Part shown: piece after piece, positions 1-9,300 of the stretch | How positions within the stretch are numbered: position 1 is the first letter of the stretch | Layout of the letters: each line of letters starts with the position of its first letter | The notes under the pieces: model-generated | What the model was told of the DNA's origin: nothing | Databases searched by the model: none | The model's input: the letters and a program-made list of their open reading frames with translations, nothing else | NCBI GenBank assembly: GCA_015065545.1 | Contig: SVQA01000005.1 | Span: 93,337-157,336, forward strand | DNA length: 64,000 bases | Reading direction: 5' to 3' | Source of the DNA: Oscillospiraceae bacterium | GTDB taxonomy: Bacteria; Bacillota; Clostridia; Oscillospirales; Acutalibacteraceae | Translations under genes and position numbers: made by a program

Positions 1-89
1 CGGGCATAGCCCTATTTTTACTGGCAACGCACAAGTGCGTTTTTTATTGGCCTGCCAGCCATGCATAAATTACTAGTTACCAGTAAACT

Positions 90-245
90 GGTTTTTTTCA
101 ACAACCTCAGCTCCCTCTGACGAGGGAGCTGTTGAGCGAAGCGAAACTGAGGGAGAGAAAACAATACTAAGATACACTTTACAGGTATTCTCTCCCTCCG
201 AGTTTTGCTATCGCAAAACCCACCTCCCTCATCAGAGGGAGGCAC
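90..245. repeat. Palindromic intergenic element (MITE/REP-like) with two terminal hairpins
   Basis: cagctccctctgacgagggagctg hairpin at one end and cctccctcatcagagggagg at the other; resembles the tail of the element at ~33845-33893. Confidence 0.6.
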
Positions 246-405
246 GACATTGTTTTATCTTTTCTTTCTGTTTATCGGTTAACCTCTTTTGAACCACGCG
301 ACTATCGCGTGGTTTTCATTATACACCAATAAAAAACACCCCCGGATATGCGGGGGTGAATTTTTTATGGATAATCGTAAAATAAATCGAAAGATTTACT
401 ATTGA

Positions 406-2829
406 TTACTTACCGATATTGCTGTCTGTAAGGATACCTGCAACCCACTTCTGGATAGCTGTTGCGTCCTTAACGTTAACGCTGCCGTTCTCGTCTGCAT
501 CAGCAACTGCTTCGTTGTAGGAAATAACCTCAAGACCTGCAACTACCTTCTGGATAGCTGTTGCGTCCTTAACGTTAACCTGACCGTCGCCGTCAGCGTC
601 GCCAAGCTTGAGCTCGGGATCAACAATCTCACCGGGAGTTGTAGTTGTAGCTTCTGTTGTAGTAGTTGTAGCCTCTTCGCCAAGGAACTCCTTAACTGTG
701 AGCTCAATAAAGTTGGGTGCCCATGTACCGATTGTGTACTTGCCACCGGACTGAGTGGACATATACATACCGGTGCTCTCTGTTACGTCAAGGTCAACAG
801 TCTGAGCGCCGCTGCCGTTGTTGATGATGTAGCAGTCATACTCAACAGGAATCATTGTGTAGAACTGGTTCTCACCATACTCGTTCTTAAGAGCAAATGT
901 CATCTCGTTGCCGGGCCAAGAACCGAGGTTCTCTTCTGTGCCGTTCATCCAAGCATAAACATAAGCCTTTGTCCAAGAGCTCTGTGCGGAGAATACGATT
1001 GTGTTTGCACCGGGAACGATGGGATATTCGCCGTTGGAAGCATCCCACTTAGCCATACCCTTGTAGAGATCATCCATTGTAACCACGGAATCATCGATTA
1101 CGGGGAATACAGGCTCTGTATCCTCTGCATAGTATACGCAAGCAATACCTGTGGAGCCGATCTGACCTGTGAGTGTGCCGCCTGCAACTGTGAACTCGTT
1201 GCCTGTAAGAGCATCAATGTAGGAACCATCAGGAAGGTTTCTAACTGTGATGGAAGCTGTCTTGGAAGTACCTGCAAGGTTAACAAGTGTAGCACCTGCT
1301 ACAAGTGTCTCTCTGTCAAAACGCTCGATAAGTGTAACCTTATCCTTAGTTCTGCAGAACTCATCAGCTGAGCCGAAGAAGTTATCGAACTGGTTTACAG
1401 CCTGAACTTCGGGGTTAGCCCAAGATGTTACGTTTGCTTCGCCGAGGATGATGTTTTCACAAATCTTCTCAATAGCAGCACGGTTGGTACCTGTTCTGTC
1501 ATCGGGACGTGCAAAGTAAACGCCTGTGATCTCCTGACGAGCAGCTGTAAGAGCCCAGATCTTGTTTCTCTGCTGAACTGTGAAGGAGGATGTGCCGCCG
1601 TCGATGTATGTATCGTGGGACTCATTCCACTGGATTACGTTCTCTTTTGTAAAGTTAGCATTGGGATATTTGGGTGTGGGATTACCGCCGTTACCGTTGT
1701 TGCAAACAGCGTCCTTGATGCCCCAGAAGGAGCTGGAGTCTGTAACGTCCATAAGCTCTGTGTACTCAGAGAAGGGACGCTCGTCACCGCACTTGTTAAG
1801 GATTTCGCCATAAGCGAAGCACTCAACGTCGGGATAGTTCTTTCTGAGCTTCTGGAGTGTATCCTCCCAGAAGTCGGATGCAAAGTATGTGTCGTGAACT
1901 GTCTCAATGTGCTTTGCTGCGTCGAAACGGAAGCCGTCTGCACCTGCCTCGATAAGCTCTACAAGGTAATCATAGATTGTATCCTGAACGAGCTGTGTCT
2001 CTGTTGCAAGGTCGGGAAGACCGGATGTACAGTGCTGTGTCAGAGACTCTTCGATGTCATAAGCAGTAGCGGAGCCGCCTGTCTTGTACTCGGGATAGCC
2101 CTGTGCATTGTAGATGATGTTACCCTTAGAGTCTGTCTTGGGAATGGGCTTGCCTGTCTCATCATAGAGTCTCATAGCCTGACCCATGTTCTCAACATAA
2201 GTCATATCTTTCCAAGGAGAGTGGAATGCCTTAGCTGCAAGGAGCTCGGGCTCGAACTCAGCTGCTCTGGGGTTAATGTGATCCATAGGATCTACAGAGT
2301 CATTTTCGTACTTGCCAACGTGGTCGTCATCAGTACCCATGTGGTTGATAACTGCGTCAACAAGGATCTTGATGCCGTACTTCTTAGCTTCTGTGCACAT
2401 CTCAACGAACTCAGCCTTTGTACCGAGAGCATTGTCCTCAGACTCGTTGAGCTGGAAGCCTGCGGGCTGGTAGAACATCCACCAACCATTGGGAGCGATA
2501 CCGTCAACGGGAGCTGCACAAACAGCTACACCCTTTGTGGGCATCTTAATCTCATTGGGGGGAGAGATCTGCATTGTTGTGAAGCCCTGCTCAGCAACCT
2601 TGGGCATCATAGCGATTGCATTCTCGTATGACCAGTTCCAAGCCTGGAGGATCTTACCTTCGTTTACTGTGTCAGTAAGACCGTAGTGGTTCTCGGGCGT
2701 AATGGACTCTTCAAACTGTGCGTATGTGTTGTAGCTTGTCTCTTCTGCAGATACAAAGCTCATACCAGCTACGCAAGAAAGAACTACCATCAAAGCGAGA
2801 ACTACGCTAAGTAATCTTTTTGCTTTCAT
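406..2829 (-). CDS. Secreted GH13 alpha-amylase with starch-binding-like region and C-terminal type I dockerin
   Basis: GH13 motifs DAVINHMG, GFRFDAAKH, YGEILN, ESHD; signal peptide MKAKRLLSVVLALMVVLSCVAG; CBM26-like AYVYAWMNGTEENLGSWPG; duplicated dockerin GDADGDGQVNVKDATAIQK / ADADENGSVNVKDATAIQK. Start moved to 2829 (ggaggcttttcacg RBS). Confidence 0.92.
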   Translation of the reverse strand: MKAKRLLSVVLALMVVLSCVAGMSFVSAEETSYNTYAQFEESITPENHYGLTDTVNEGKILQAWNWSYENAIAMMPKVAEQGFTTMQISPPNEIKMPTKGVAVCAAPVDGIAPNGWWMFYQPAGFQLNESEDNALGTKAEFVEMCTEAKKYGIKILVDAVINHMGTDDDHVGKYENDSVDPMDHINPRAAEFEPELLAAKAFHSPWKDMTYVENMGQAMRLYDETGKPIPKTDSKGNIIYNAQGYPEYKTGGSATAYDIEESLTQHCTSGLPDLATETQLVQDTIYDYLVELIEAGADGFRFDAAKHIETVHDTYFASDFWEDTLQKLRKNYPDVECFAYGEILNKCGDERPFSEYTELMDVTDSSSFWGIKDAVCNNGNGGNPTPKYPNANFTKENVIQWNESHDTYIDGGTSSFTVQQRNKIWALTAARQEITGVYFARPDDRTGTNRAAIEKICENIILGEANVTSWANPEVQAVNQFDNFFGSADEFCRTKDKVTLIERFDRETLVAGATLVNLAGTSKTASITVRNLPDGSYIDALTGNEFTVAGGTLTGQIGSTGIACVYYAEDTEPVFPVIDDSVVTMDDLYKGMAKWDASNGEYPIVPGANTIVFSAQSSWTKAYVYAWMNGTEENLGSWPGNEMTFALKNEYGENQFYTMIPVEYDCYIINNGSGAQTVDLDVTESTGMYMSTQSGGKYTIGTWAPNFIELTVKEFLGEEATTTTTEATTTTPGEIVDPELKLGDADGDGQVNVKDATAIQKVVAGLEVISYNEAVADADENGSVNVKDATAIQKWVAGILTDSNIGK

Positions 2830-3118
2830 CGTGAAAAGCCTCCATAAAAAATATTTTGTACCCCATCTGCATAAGACTATGCAGACAAGCGGCGAAGCAT
2901 AATACCTCACCTTTTCATACAGCATTATTATACTATATAAATTGCAAAAAGACAACAGTTTTTTGCCATAATTCTTCCCTTTTTTATAAAAGGTGATAAA
3001 AGCGGAAGAAAACTGCAAAAGATAATATTTGTACACAAGAAATCCAATAATAATCGTAAAAAAACCGACTTGCAACAAAGGCAAATCGGTTTAATGCAAA
3101 CTTATTTAAGTAAACATT

Positions 3119-3991
3119 TTATCTATTCTCTGCGGGAAATGAAGAAATAATCCCCGCTGTGTACTTCTGCACTGCAGTTGCATCCTTAACGGTAATTCTC
3201 AAGTCCCCGTCTACATCTCCGTATAGGCTTTGATTTGCGTCGAAATCAACAAGACCTGCAACAAACTTTTGAATCAGTGTTGCATCAACAACATTAACCT
3301 TATCGTCAGAGTTCACATCGCCGAATTTGCCTTTGCTCGAAGCAGAAGAAAAAACAACTAAAACATCTGTGGTTTCTGTAATCTGCGGAAGCTCCATCTG
3401 AAATCTTGTAATCTTTATAACATCAGTCTGTCCGTATTTTGTAAGGTCAATCGCTTCGCCGTTTACAGTAATTGCAGTAATTTCGAAGCCCTCCTGTGCT
3501 TCTGCATAGAAAATAAAGTTTTCGCCTACAGGAAGAGAAACAGAGGTTCTGTCGGTTTGAGGCTCAATTATACTCACACTGCCGTTACCGATGCTTTTAA
3601 CACTACAGGTATATGTCTGTATTTCATAAGTGATCTTCAGCGAATGGTCAGAACCAAAATTCTCGATAGTCATATTAAGCTCCTGTGCAGGATCTCCAAA
3701 CCCCATAGGTACACCGTCATAAACCACTTCTGTAATCACAGAACCAGGCACTGCCTTAATTGTTACTTTAATATTTTCACCTTTGGGAATCTGAGTTGTA
3801 TCTCGGTCGCCGGAAAGAGTAATCTTCTCTTCTGCATATTCAATCAAAACATATCCGTCACCTGTGGAAACATCCCTTTTAAGATACTCAAACTCGCAAA
3901 GCTCCGTGTTCTCCTGTGCACCTACGGTTAAAGAAACTGCAGAAAAAAACATAAAAACACAAAGAAGCATAGAAATAAATTTTATTTTCAT
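3119..3991 (-). CDS. Secreted dockerin-containing protein, no recognised catalytic domain
   Basis: N-terminal signal peptide; C-terminal dockerin GDVNSDDKVNVVDATLIQK / GDVDGDLRITVKDATAVQK. Confidence 0.8.
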   Translation of the reverse strand: MKIKFISMLLCVFMFFSAVSLTVGAQENTELCEFEYLKRDVSTGDGYVLIEYAEEKITLSGDRDTTQIPKGENIKVTIKAVPGSVITEVVYDGVPMGFGDPAQELNMTIENFGSDHSLKITYEIQTYTCSVKSIGNGSVSIIEPQTDRTSVSLPVGENFIFYAEAQEGFEITAITVNGEAIDLTKYGQTDVIKITRFQMELPQITETTDVLVVFSSASSKGKFGDVNSDDKVNVVDATLIQKFVAGLVDFDANQSLYGDVDGDLRITVKDATAVQKYTAGIISSFPAENR

Positions 3992-4226
3992 ACCATATCC
4001 TCCGAGAAAAAAATTCAGTATTCAAAGTATATAATAAAACATGGACTTAGTAAAGCATTCAAATTGCGATTTGTAACTTTTACATACACAAAACTTCAAG
4101 CAAACCAATAAATATGCAAATAACAAGCAAAGTTTTTCTATCATTTGATTCTTTTTATTTTTATCATTGAAAAGAACTTCTATATATGTTATACTTTTTA
4201 AATATTATCATACGGAGTTGAAACTA

Positions 4227-4604
4227 ATGAAAACCTGTGAATACTGTGCAAAAGAAATAAGCTATCACGAGATGTACTGCTCTGATGCCTGCGAACAAAA
4301 ACATAATACATATTTCAGAAAACGCACTAAATTCCAAAAAGTTATATCTATAATAAACATATTGGGTACATTCTCCATTGCAATCGGCATTTTCCTCTAT
4401 GCCCTGCAAAATCTTGTAGGCTCAATGATGATTGCCTGCGGTGCTCTTGCAATAGGAGTTCTCACCTCTCTCCTTCCTGCACCTACAGACAATATGATAA
4501 AAAAGCATAAGCTCCAAAAGGCTGTAAAGCTAACAAGATATTTCGGCTTTGTGCTTCTTGCAATCGGTATCGGTGCACTTATTTTTGCTTTAACAAAAAT
4601 TTGA
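4227..4604 (+). CDS. Small zinc-ribbon membrane protein
   Basis: CEYCAKEIS...YCSDAC motif then TM segments; start adjusted to the ATG after cggagttg. Confidence 0.55.
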   Translation: MKTCEYCAKEISYHEMYCSDACEQKHNTYFRKRTKFQKVISIINILGTFSIAIGIFLYALQNLVGSMMIACGALAIGVLTSLLPAPTDNMIKKHKLQKAVKLTRYFGFVLLAIGIGALIFALTKI

Positions 4605-4661
4605 ATAATTTTAAAAAGTCAGTCAAAACTAATAGAGCAAATATAAATAGGAGGTTTTTAT

Positions 4662-4898
4662 ATGCTCGATAAATTAGCTTTGACGCTTCTTATCATTGGT
4701 GGAATCAACTGGGGCAGTGTTGGTCTGTTCCAATTTGACATTGTTGCCTGGATTTGCGGCGGTCAGACAAGCGTTGTTGCCAGAATCATTTATGCGCTTG
4801 TAGGACTTTGTGCTCTTTGGTGCATCACTTTCCTTTTCAGAGAACACGCTGTTACCAGAACTCCCGACAAGGGCGAACTTACAGGCGACGGCATTTAA
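4662..4898 (+). CDS. DUF378-like small membrane protein
   Basis: LALTLLIIGGINWGSVGLFQFDIVAWI motif; aggaggt RBS. Confidence 0.8.
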   Translation: MLDKLALTLLIIGGINWGSVGLFQFDIVAWICGGQTSVVARIIYALVGLCALWCITFLFREHAVTRTPDKGELTGDGI

Positions 4899-4906
4899 AA
4901 TAAAAA

Positions 4907-4935
4907 GGGCGATAGCAGAAGCTATCGCCCGATTT
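4907..4935. terminator. Rho-independent terminator, probably bidirectional
   Basis: gggcgatagcagaagctatcgccc followed by gatttta. Confidence 0.8.
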
Positions 4936-4959
4936 TATTATATAAGCTGAAAAATTAGA

Positions 4960-6168
4960 TTATGCGTTCTTTTCAACAAGAGCCTTTGTATCTCTTGCGA
5001 TAACAAGCTCTTCGTTTGTCTCAATAACCCAAACTTCGATTTTAGAATCATCAGCAGAAATTCTGCCAGTCTTACCTCTTGTTGCCTCGTTAGCAGCATC
5101 ATCAAGCTTAACACCAAAGAACTTGAGGTAATCACAAACCTCTTTACGAAGCTGTGCCTGATTCTCACCAAGACCTGCACAGAATACGATACCGTCACAG
5201 CCACCGAGAGCTGCCATATATCCGCCTACGTACTTTGCAATCTGATAGTAAAGCATCTCATGTGCAAGGTGTGCACGCTCGTTGCCCTCTTTCTCTGCTG
5301 CAGAAACATCACGGTCATCAGAAGATACACCGGAAATGCCGAGAAGACCGCTCTTCTTGTTGAGCATCTGGCTCATTTCTTCGGGAGTAAAGCCCTCTTT
5401 CTCTGCGATAAATGTAACAACCGAAGGATCAAGACCGCCTGAACGAGTACCCATAAGGAAGCCGTCAAGGGGTGTAAGACCCATAGATGTGTCGATAACC
5501 TTACCGCCGTCAACAGCAGTGATAGAAGAACCGTTACCGATATGGCAGGTAATGAGCTTAAGGTCTTTGATGTCACGACCCATATTCTTTGCCATTTCAC
5601 CGCTTACATATCTGTGAGATGTACCGTGGAAACCGTAGCGACGAACCTGATACTTCTCATAATACTCATAAGGAACAGCATACATAAATGCCTTCTGGGG
5701 CATTGTGGAATGGAATGCTGTATCAAATACTACAACCTCGGGAACGCTGTCACCGAATACGGAGAGACATCCTCTGATAGCCTGAACGTGACCTGAGTTG
5801 TGCAGAGGTGCAAGAGGAATAAGGCTTTCGATACCCTTGATAACTTCTTCGTTAACAATTACAGACTCGCTGAAAAGTGCACCGCCCTGAACGATTCTGT
5901 GACCGATAGCAGAAACCTCGGAAAGCTCCTTGATAACACCGTACTCGGCATCGAGGAGAGCATCCTTAACCTGCAGGAATGCAGTCTTATGGTCAGGCAT
6001 ATCGATTTCCTTTGTCATCTGTCTGCCGTCAGCAGTTTTGTGGCCGATAAAAGAACCTGTATTACCGATTCTTTCACAGTTACCCTTTGCAAGCATCTGC
6101 TCGTTATCCATATCGATAAGCTGATATTTAAGAGAAGAGCTGCCTGCATTAATTACAAGAATTTTCAT
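4960..6168 (-). CDS. ackA: Acetate kinase
   Basis: MKILVINAGSSSLKYQLID...RRYGFHGTSHRYV...CHIGNGSSITAVDGG...GTRSGGLDPS. Confidence 0.97.
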   Translation of the reverse strand: MKILVINAGSSSLKYQLIDMDNEQMLAKGNCERIGNTGSFIGHKTADGRQMTKEIDMPDHKTAFLQVKDALLDAEYGVIKELSEVSAIGHRIVQGGALFSESVIVNEEVIKGIESLIPLAPLHNSGHVQAIRGCLSVFGDSVPEVVVFDTAFHSTMPQKAFMYAVPYEYYEKYQVRRYGFHGTSHRYVSGEMAKNMGRDIKDLKLITCHIGNGSSITAVDGGKVIDTSMGLTPLDGFLMGTRSGGLDPSVVTFIAEKEGFTPEEMSQMLNKKSGLLGISGVSSDDRDVSAAEKEGNERAHLAHEMLYYQIAKYVGGYMAALGGCDGIVFCAGLGENQAQLRKEVCDYLKFFGVKLDDAANEATRGKTGRISADDSKIEVWVIETNEELVIARDTKALVEKNA

Positions 6169-6259
6169 AAATCTTCCTCCATTTCTTGAATTCGTTATAT
6201 TTTTAACCTATAATATAATAGTACAATATGTAAAAAGTTTCAAGTACTTTTTTGAAGAG

Positions 6260-7429
6260 GTGAGTTTTTTGTCAGTAGGAGCCTTAATTTGCGAATACAA
6301 TCCCTTTCATAACGGACACAAATATATGTTGGATGAAATGCGAAAAGACGGTTGTGACTATATAGTTGCAGTTATGAGCGGAAGCTTTACTCAGCGCGGA
6401 GATGTAGCTGTTTACTCTAAATTCGCAAGAGCAACCGAGGCACTCAGAGGCGGTGCTGATTTAGTAATAGAGCTTCCTGCTGTATGGGCAGTATCCTCAG
6501 CACAAAGATTTGCCAAAGGCGGTTGCGAAATCATTAAAGCTTCAGGTTCTGTAGACAGAGTATATTTTGGCTCCGAATGCGGTGATATTTCTTTACTCAA
6601 GGCTGTAGCCGATGCCACCGATGACGAAAAGGTAAGTGAAAAAGTAAAGGAATATATGAGCGAGGGCGACTACTACCCTGTTGCACTTACAAAAGCAATT
6701 ACAGAAATCTTTGGCAAAGAATATGCAGATGTACTCTCCTGCCCCAACAACACTCTCGGCATTGAATATATCAAAGCACTGAAAAACAGCGGTATTGAGG
6801 TCCGCACAATCAAACGCACAGGTGTCACTCACGATAGCACTACCACCACCGATACAATTGCAAGCGCCTCAAAAATCCGAAAATTAATTTCAGAAAACTC
6901 CGATTTTGATTCCTTTATACCCGAAAACATAGAGAGCAATAACCCTGCATTTCTGGAATATGGTGAAAGAGCACTGCTTCTAAAGCTCCGAGAAACAAGT
7001 GAAGAAATTTTAAAAGAAACAGCTGATGTTACCGAAGGACTTGAAAATCGGATTTTCTCGATTGCAAAGCAGCATAATTCCATAGAAGAAATTTTGAACG
7101 AGGTTAAGACCAAACGATACACCCACTCTCGACTTCGAAGAATTCTTATTTGTACTCTGTTGGGAATAAAAAACGAACACTACGAACAAAACGTTCCTTA
7201 TATCCGTATTTTAGGCTTCACTCAAAAGGGTGCTGAGCTTGTAACGATGATAAGCTCCACAGCAAAGCTCCCCCTTGTCATCAATACAGCAAAGGATATT
7301 CAAGCGCTTAACGAAAAAGTCAAGGAGATTCTTGATATAGATATAAAAGCCACCGACATCCGTACCATTTTTGAAAAGACCCCTACCCCCTGCGGAGCAG
7401 ACTTTACAAAGGGAATTATAAAAATATAA
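6260..7429 (+). CDS. tmcAL: tRNA(Met) cytidine acetate ligase
   Basis: VGALICEYNPFHNGHKYML...VMSGSFTQRGDVAVYSKFARA nucleotidyltransferase motifs. Confidence 0.88.
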   Translation: MSFLSVGALICEYNPFHNGHKYMLDEMRKDGCDYIVAVMSGSFTQRGDVAVYSKFARATEALRGGADLVIELPAVWAVSSAQRFAKGGCEIIKASGSVDRVYFGSECGDISLLKAVADATDDEKVSEKVKEYMSEGDYYPVALTKAITEIFGKEYADVLSCPNNTLGIEYIKALKNSGIEVRTIKRTGVTHDSTTTTDTIASASKIRKLISENSDFDSFIPENIESNNPAFLEYGERALLLKLRETSEEILKETADVTEGLENRIFSIAKQHNSIEEILNEVKTKRYTHSRLRRILICTLLGIKNEHYEQNVPYIRILGFTQKGAELVTMISSTAKLPLVINTAKDIQALNEKVKEILDIDIKATDIRTIFEKTPTPCGADFTKGIIKI

Positions 7430-7450
7430 AAATAACACATATTTATAACA

Positions 7451-7480
7451 AAACCTCCCTGTAAATAAACAGGGAGGTTT
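7451..7480. terminator. Rho-independent terminator
   Basis: aaacctccctgtaaataaacagggaggttt. Confidence 0.75.
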
Positions 7481-7508
7481 AATTCTTTTTAAGAAATATT
7501 ATATGAAA

Positions 7509-8918
7509 TTATACAGGATATGTACCCTTGTTCTTGTCAAAGTATTCGGGATTAAGTCCTAATTGAGCCTGTCTTCTCTTCTCGAAGAAATCTACAGACA
7601 CCTTGGGGAACATTGCGTAAGAAAGCACGTCCTCTTCCTGCTGAACATACTGTGCTACCTCAGCCTTGAGCTTCTCAAGCTCGGGAGCAATCAGATCTGC
7701 AGGTCTGCAGGTTACAGGCTCCATATCGCCGATAATCTTCTTTCTGAACTCGTCAGAGATAGGCATGGGAGTTGTGCCGTACTTGCCTGCTACCATATCC
7801 TTGAACTCGTTTGTGCACATCTTGTAGCGCTCGCCTGCAATAACATTGAACACAGCCTGAGTACCAACAATCTGAGATGTAGGAGTAACAAGAGGAGGAT
7901 AACCTGAATCCTCACGAACTCTGGGAACTTCCATAAGCACCTCGGTAAGCTTATCTTCCTTACCTGCCTGTTTAAGCTGAGAAAGAAGGTTTGAGAGCAT
8001 ACCGCCGGGAACCTGATAAATAAGTGCGTTTGCATCGGTTGCAAGCATCTGAGGGTCTATAAGACCCGATTTAATATATTTATCTCTGAGAGTCATAAAG
8101 TAATCGCGGATCTCGGTAAGAGCCACAAGGTCAAGACCTGTGTCGTACTCTGTGCCCTGAAGTGCAGCAACCATAGACTCGGTAGGTGCGTGAGATGTAC
8201 CGAGTGCCAAGGGGCTGATTGCAGTATCAATCATATCTGCACCTGCTTCAATACCTTTGAGAAGACACATTGAAGCAAGACCCGATGTGTAGTGAGTGTG
8301 AATCTGAACAGGAAGGTCTACTGCACCCTTAATAGCCTTAACAAGAGCCTCTGTCTTGTAAGGTGTCAGCAAAGCCGCCATATCCTTTATGCAGATTGTA
8401 TCTGCACCTGCATCTGCGATACGCTTTGCGTAGTCAACATAGTATTCGTCAGTGAACACAGGACCTGTAGTGTAGCTGATTGCTACCTGAACCTCTGCGC
8501 CCTCTTTCTTTGCGGCTTTAATTGCACTTTTGAGATTCTTAATATCGTTGAGTGCATCAAAAATACGGAGAATATCAATACCGTTTGCTACAGAACGTTC
8601 TACAAAATACTCAAGCACATCGTCTGCATAATGACGATAACCCAACATATTCTGTCCTCTGAAGAGCATCTGAAGCTTTGTATTCTTACATTTATCCTTA
8701 ATGGTACGAAGTCTTACCCAAGGGTCTTCGTTTAAGAAACGCAGGCAAGAGTCAAATGTAGCACCGCCCCAGCACTCAAGGGAATAAAAGCCGATTTTAT
8801 CCATCTTCTCAAGAATGGGAAGCATATCGGAGGTGGGCATTCTTGTAGCAAGCAAGGACTGGTGAGCATCACGAAGTCCTGTTTCTGTAATTTTAATCTG
8901 TTTTGCCATTTTGGTCAC
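7509..8918 (-). CDS. Carboxyltransferase of OadA/pyruvate carboxylase subunit B/transcarboxylase 5S type
   Basis: ITETGLRDAHQSLLATRM, ECWGGATFD, IHTHYTSGLA motifs. Confidence 0.93.
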   Translation of the reverse strand: MTKMAKQIKITETGLRDAHQSLLATRMPTSDMLPILEKMDKIGFYSLECWGGATFDSCLRFLNEDPWVRLRTIKDKCKNTKLQMLFRGQNMLGYRHYADDVLEYFVERSVANGIDILRIFDALNDIKNLKSAIKAAKKEGAEVQVAISYTTGPVFTDEYYVDYAKRIADAGADTICIKDMAALLTPYKTEALVKAIKGAVDLPVQIHTHYTSGLASMCLLKGIEAGADMIDTAISPLALGTSHAPTESMVAALQGTEYDTGLDLVALTEIRDYFMTLRDKYIKSGLIDPQMLATDANALIYQVPGGMLSNLLSQLKQAGKEDKLTEVLMEVPRVREDSGYPPLVTPTSQIVGTQAVFNVIAGERYKMCTNEFKDMVAGKYGTTPMPISDEFRKKIIGDMEPVTCRPADLIAPELEKLKAEVAQYVQQEEDVLSYAMFPKVSVDFFEKRRQAQLGLNPEYFDKNKGTYPV

Positions 8919-8919
8919 C

Positions 8920-9285
8920 TTAGCTTAAAGTGATGAGAACAGCACCTGTCTCAACGGAAGCACCCTTATCAACATTGATGCTGGCAACTGTACCTGCACA
9001 GGGTGCGGGAATTTCGTTTTCCATCTTCATAGCCTCGAGAACTGCAACTGCCTGTCCTTCCTCAACCTTCTGACCTACGGAAACATTCACAGCGAGGATT
9101 GTACCGGGCATGGGAGCAGTAACCTTTGTGCCGCCTGCAACACCTGCGGGAGCTGCTTTGGGAGCCGCCTTGGGAGCGGATGCAGGAGCAGGAGCTGCTA
9201 CTGCTGCGGGAGCTGCACCTTCACCGAGTTCTTCTACCTGTACGTCATAAGCTACGCCATTAACTGTAATACGAAGATTTTTCAT
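8920..9285 (-). CDS. Biotin carboxyl carrier protein (1.3S/GcdC-like)
   Basis: Ala/Pro-rich linker then VLEAMKMENEIPAP biotinylation motif. Confidence 0.93.
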   Translation of the reverse strand: MKNLRITVNGVAYDVQVEELGEGAAPAAVAAPAPASAPKAAPKAAPAGVAGGTKVTAPMPGTILAVNVSVGQKVEEGQAVAVLEAMKMENEIPAPCAGTVASINVDKGASVETGAVLITLS

Positions 9286-9300
9286 TTTAATTCCTCCTGA

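Noticed and set aside
1615-2631. 338 aa plus-strand ORF
   Set aside because: Fully antisense to the GH13 alpha-amylase; composition (Cys/Leu/Val-rich) typical of an open shadow frame in a strongly codon-biased gene.
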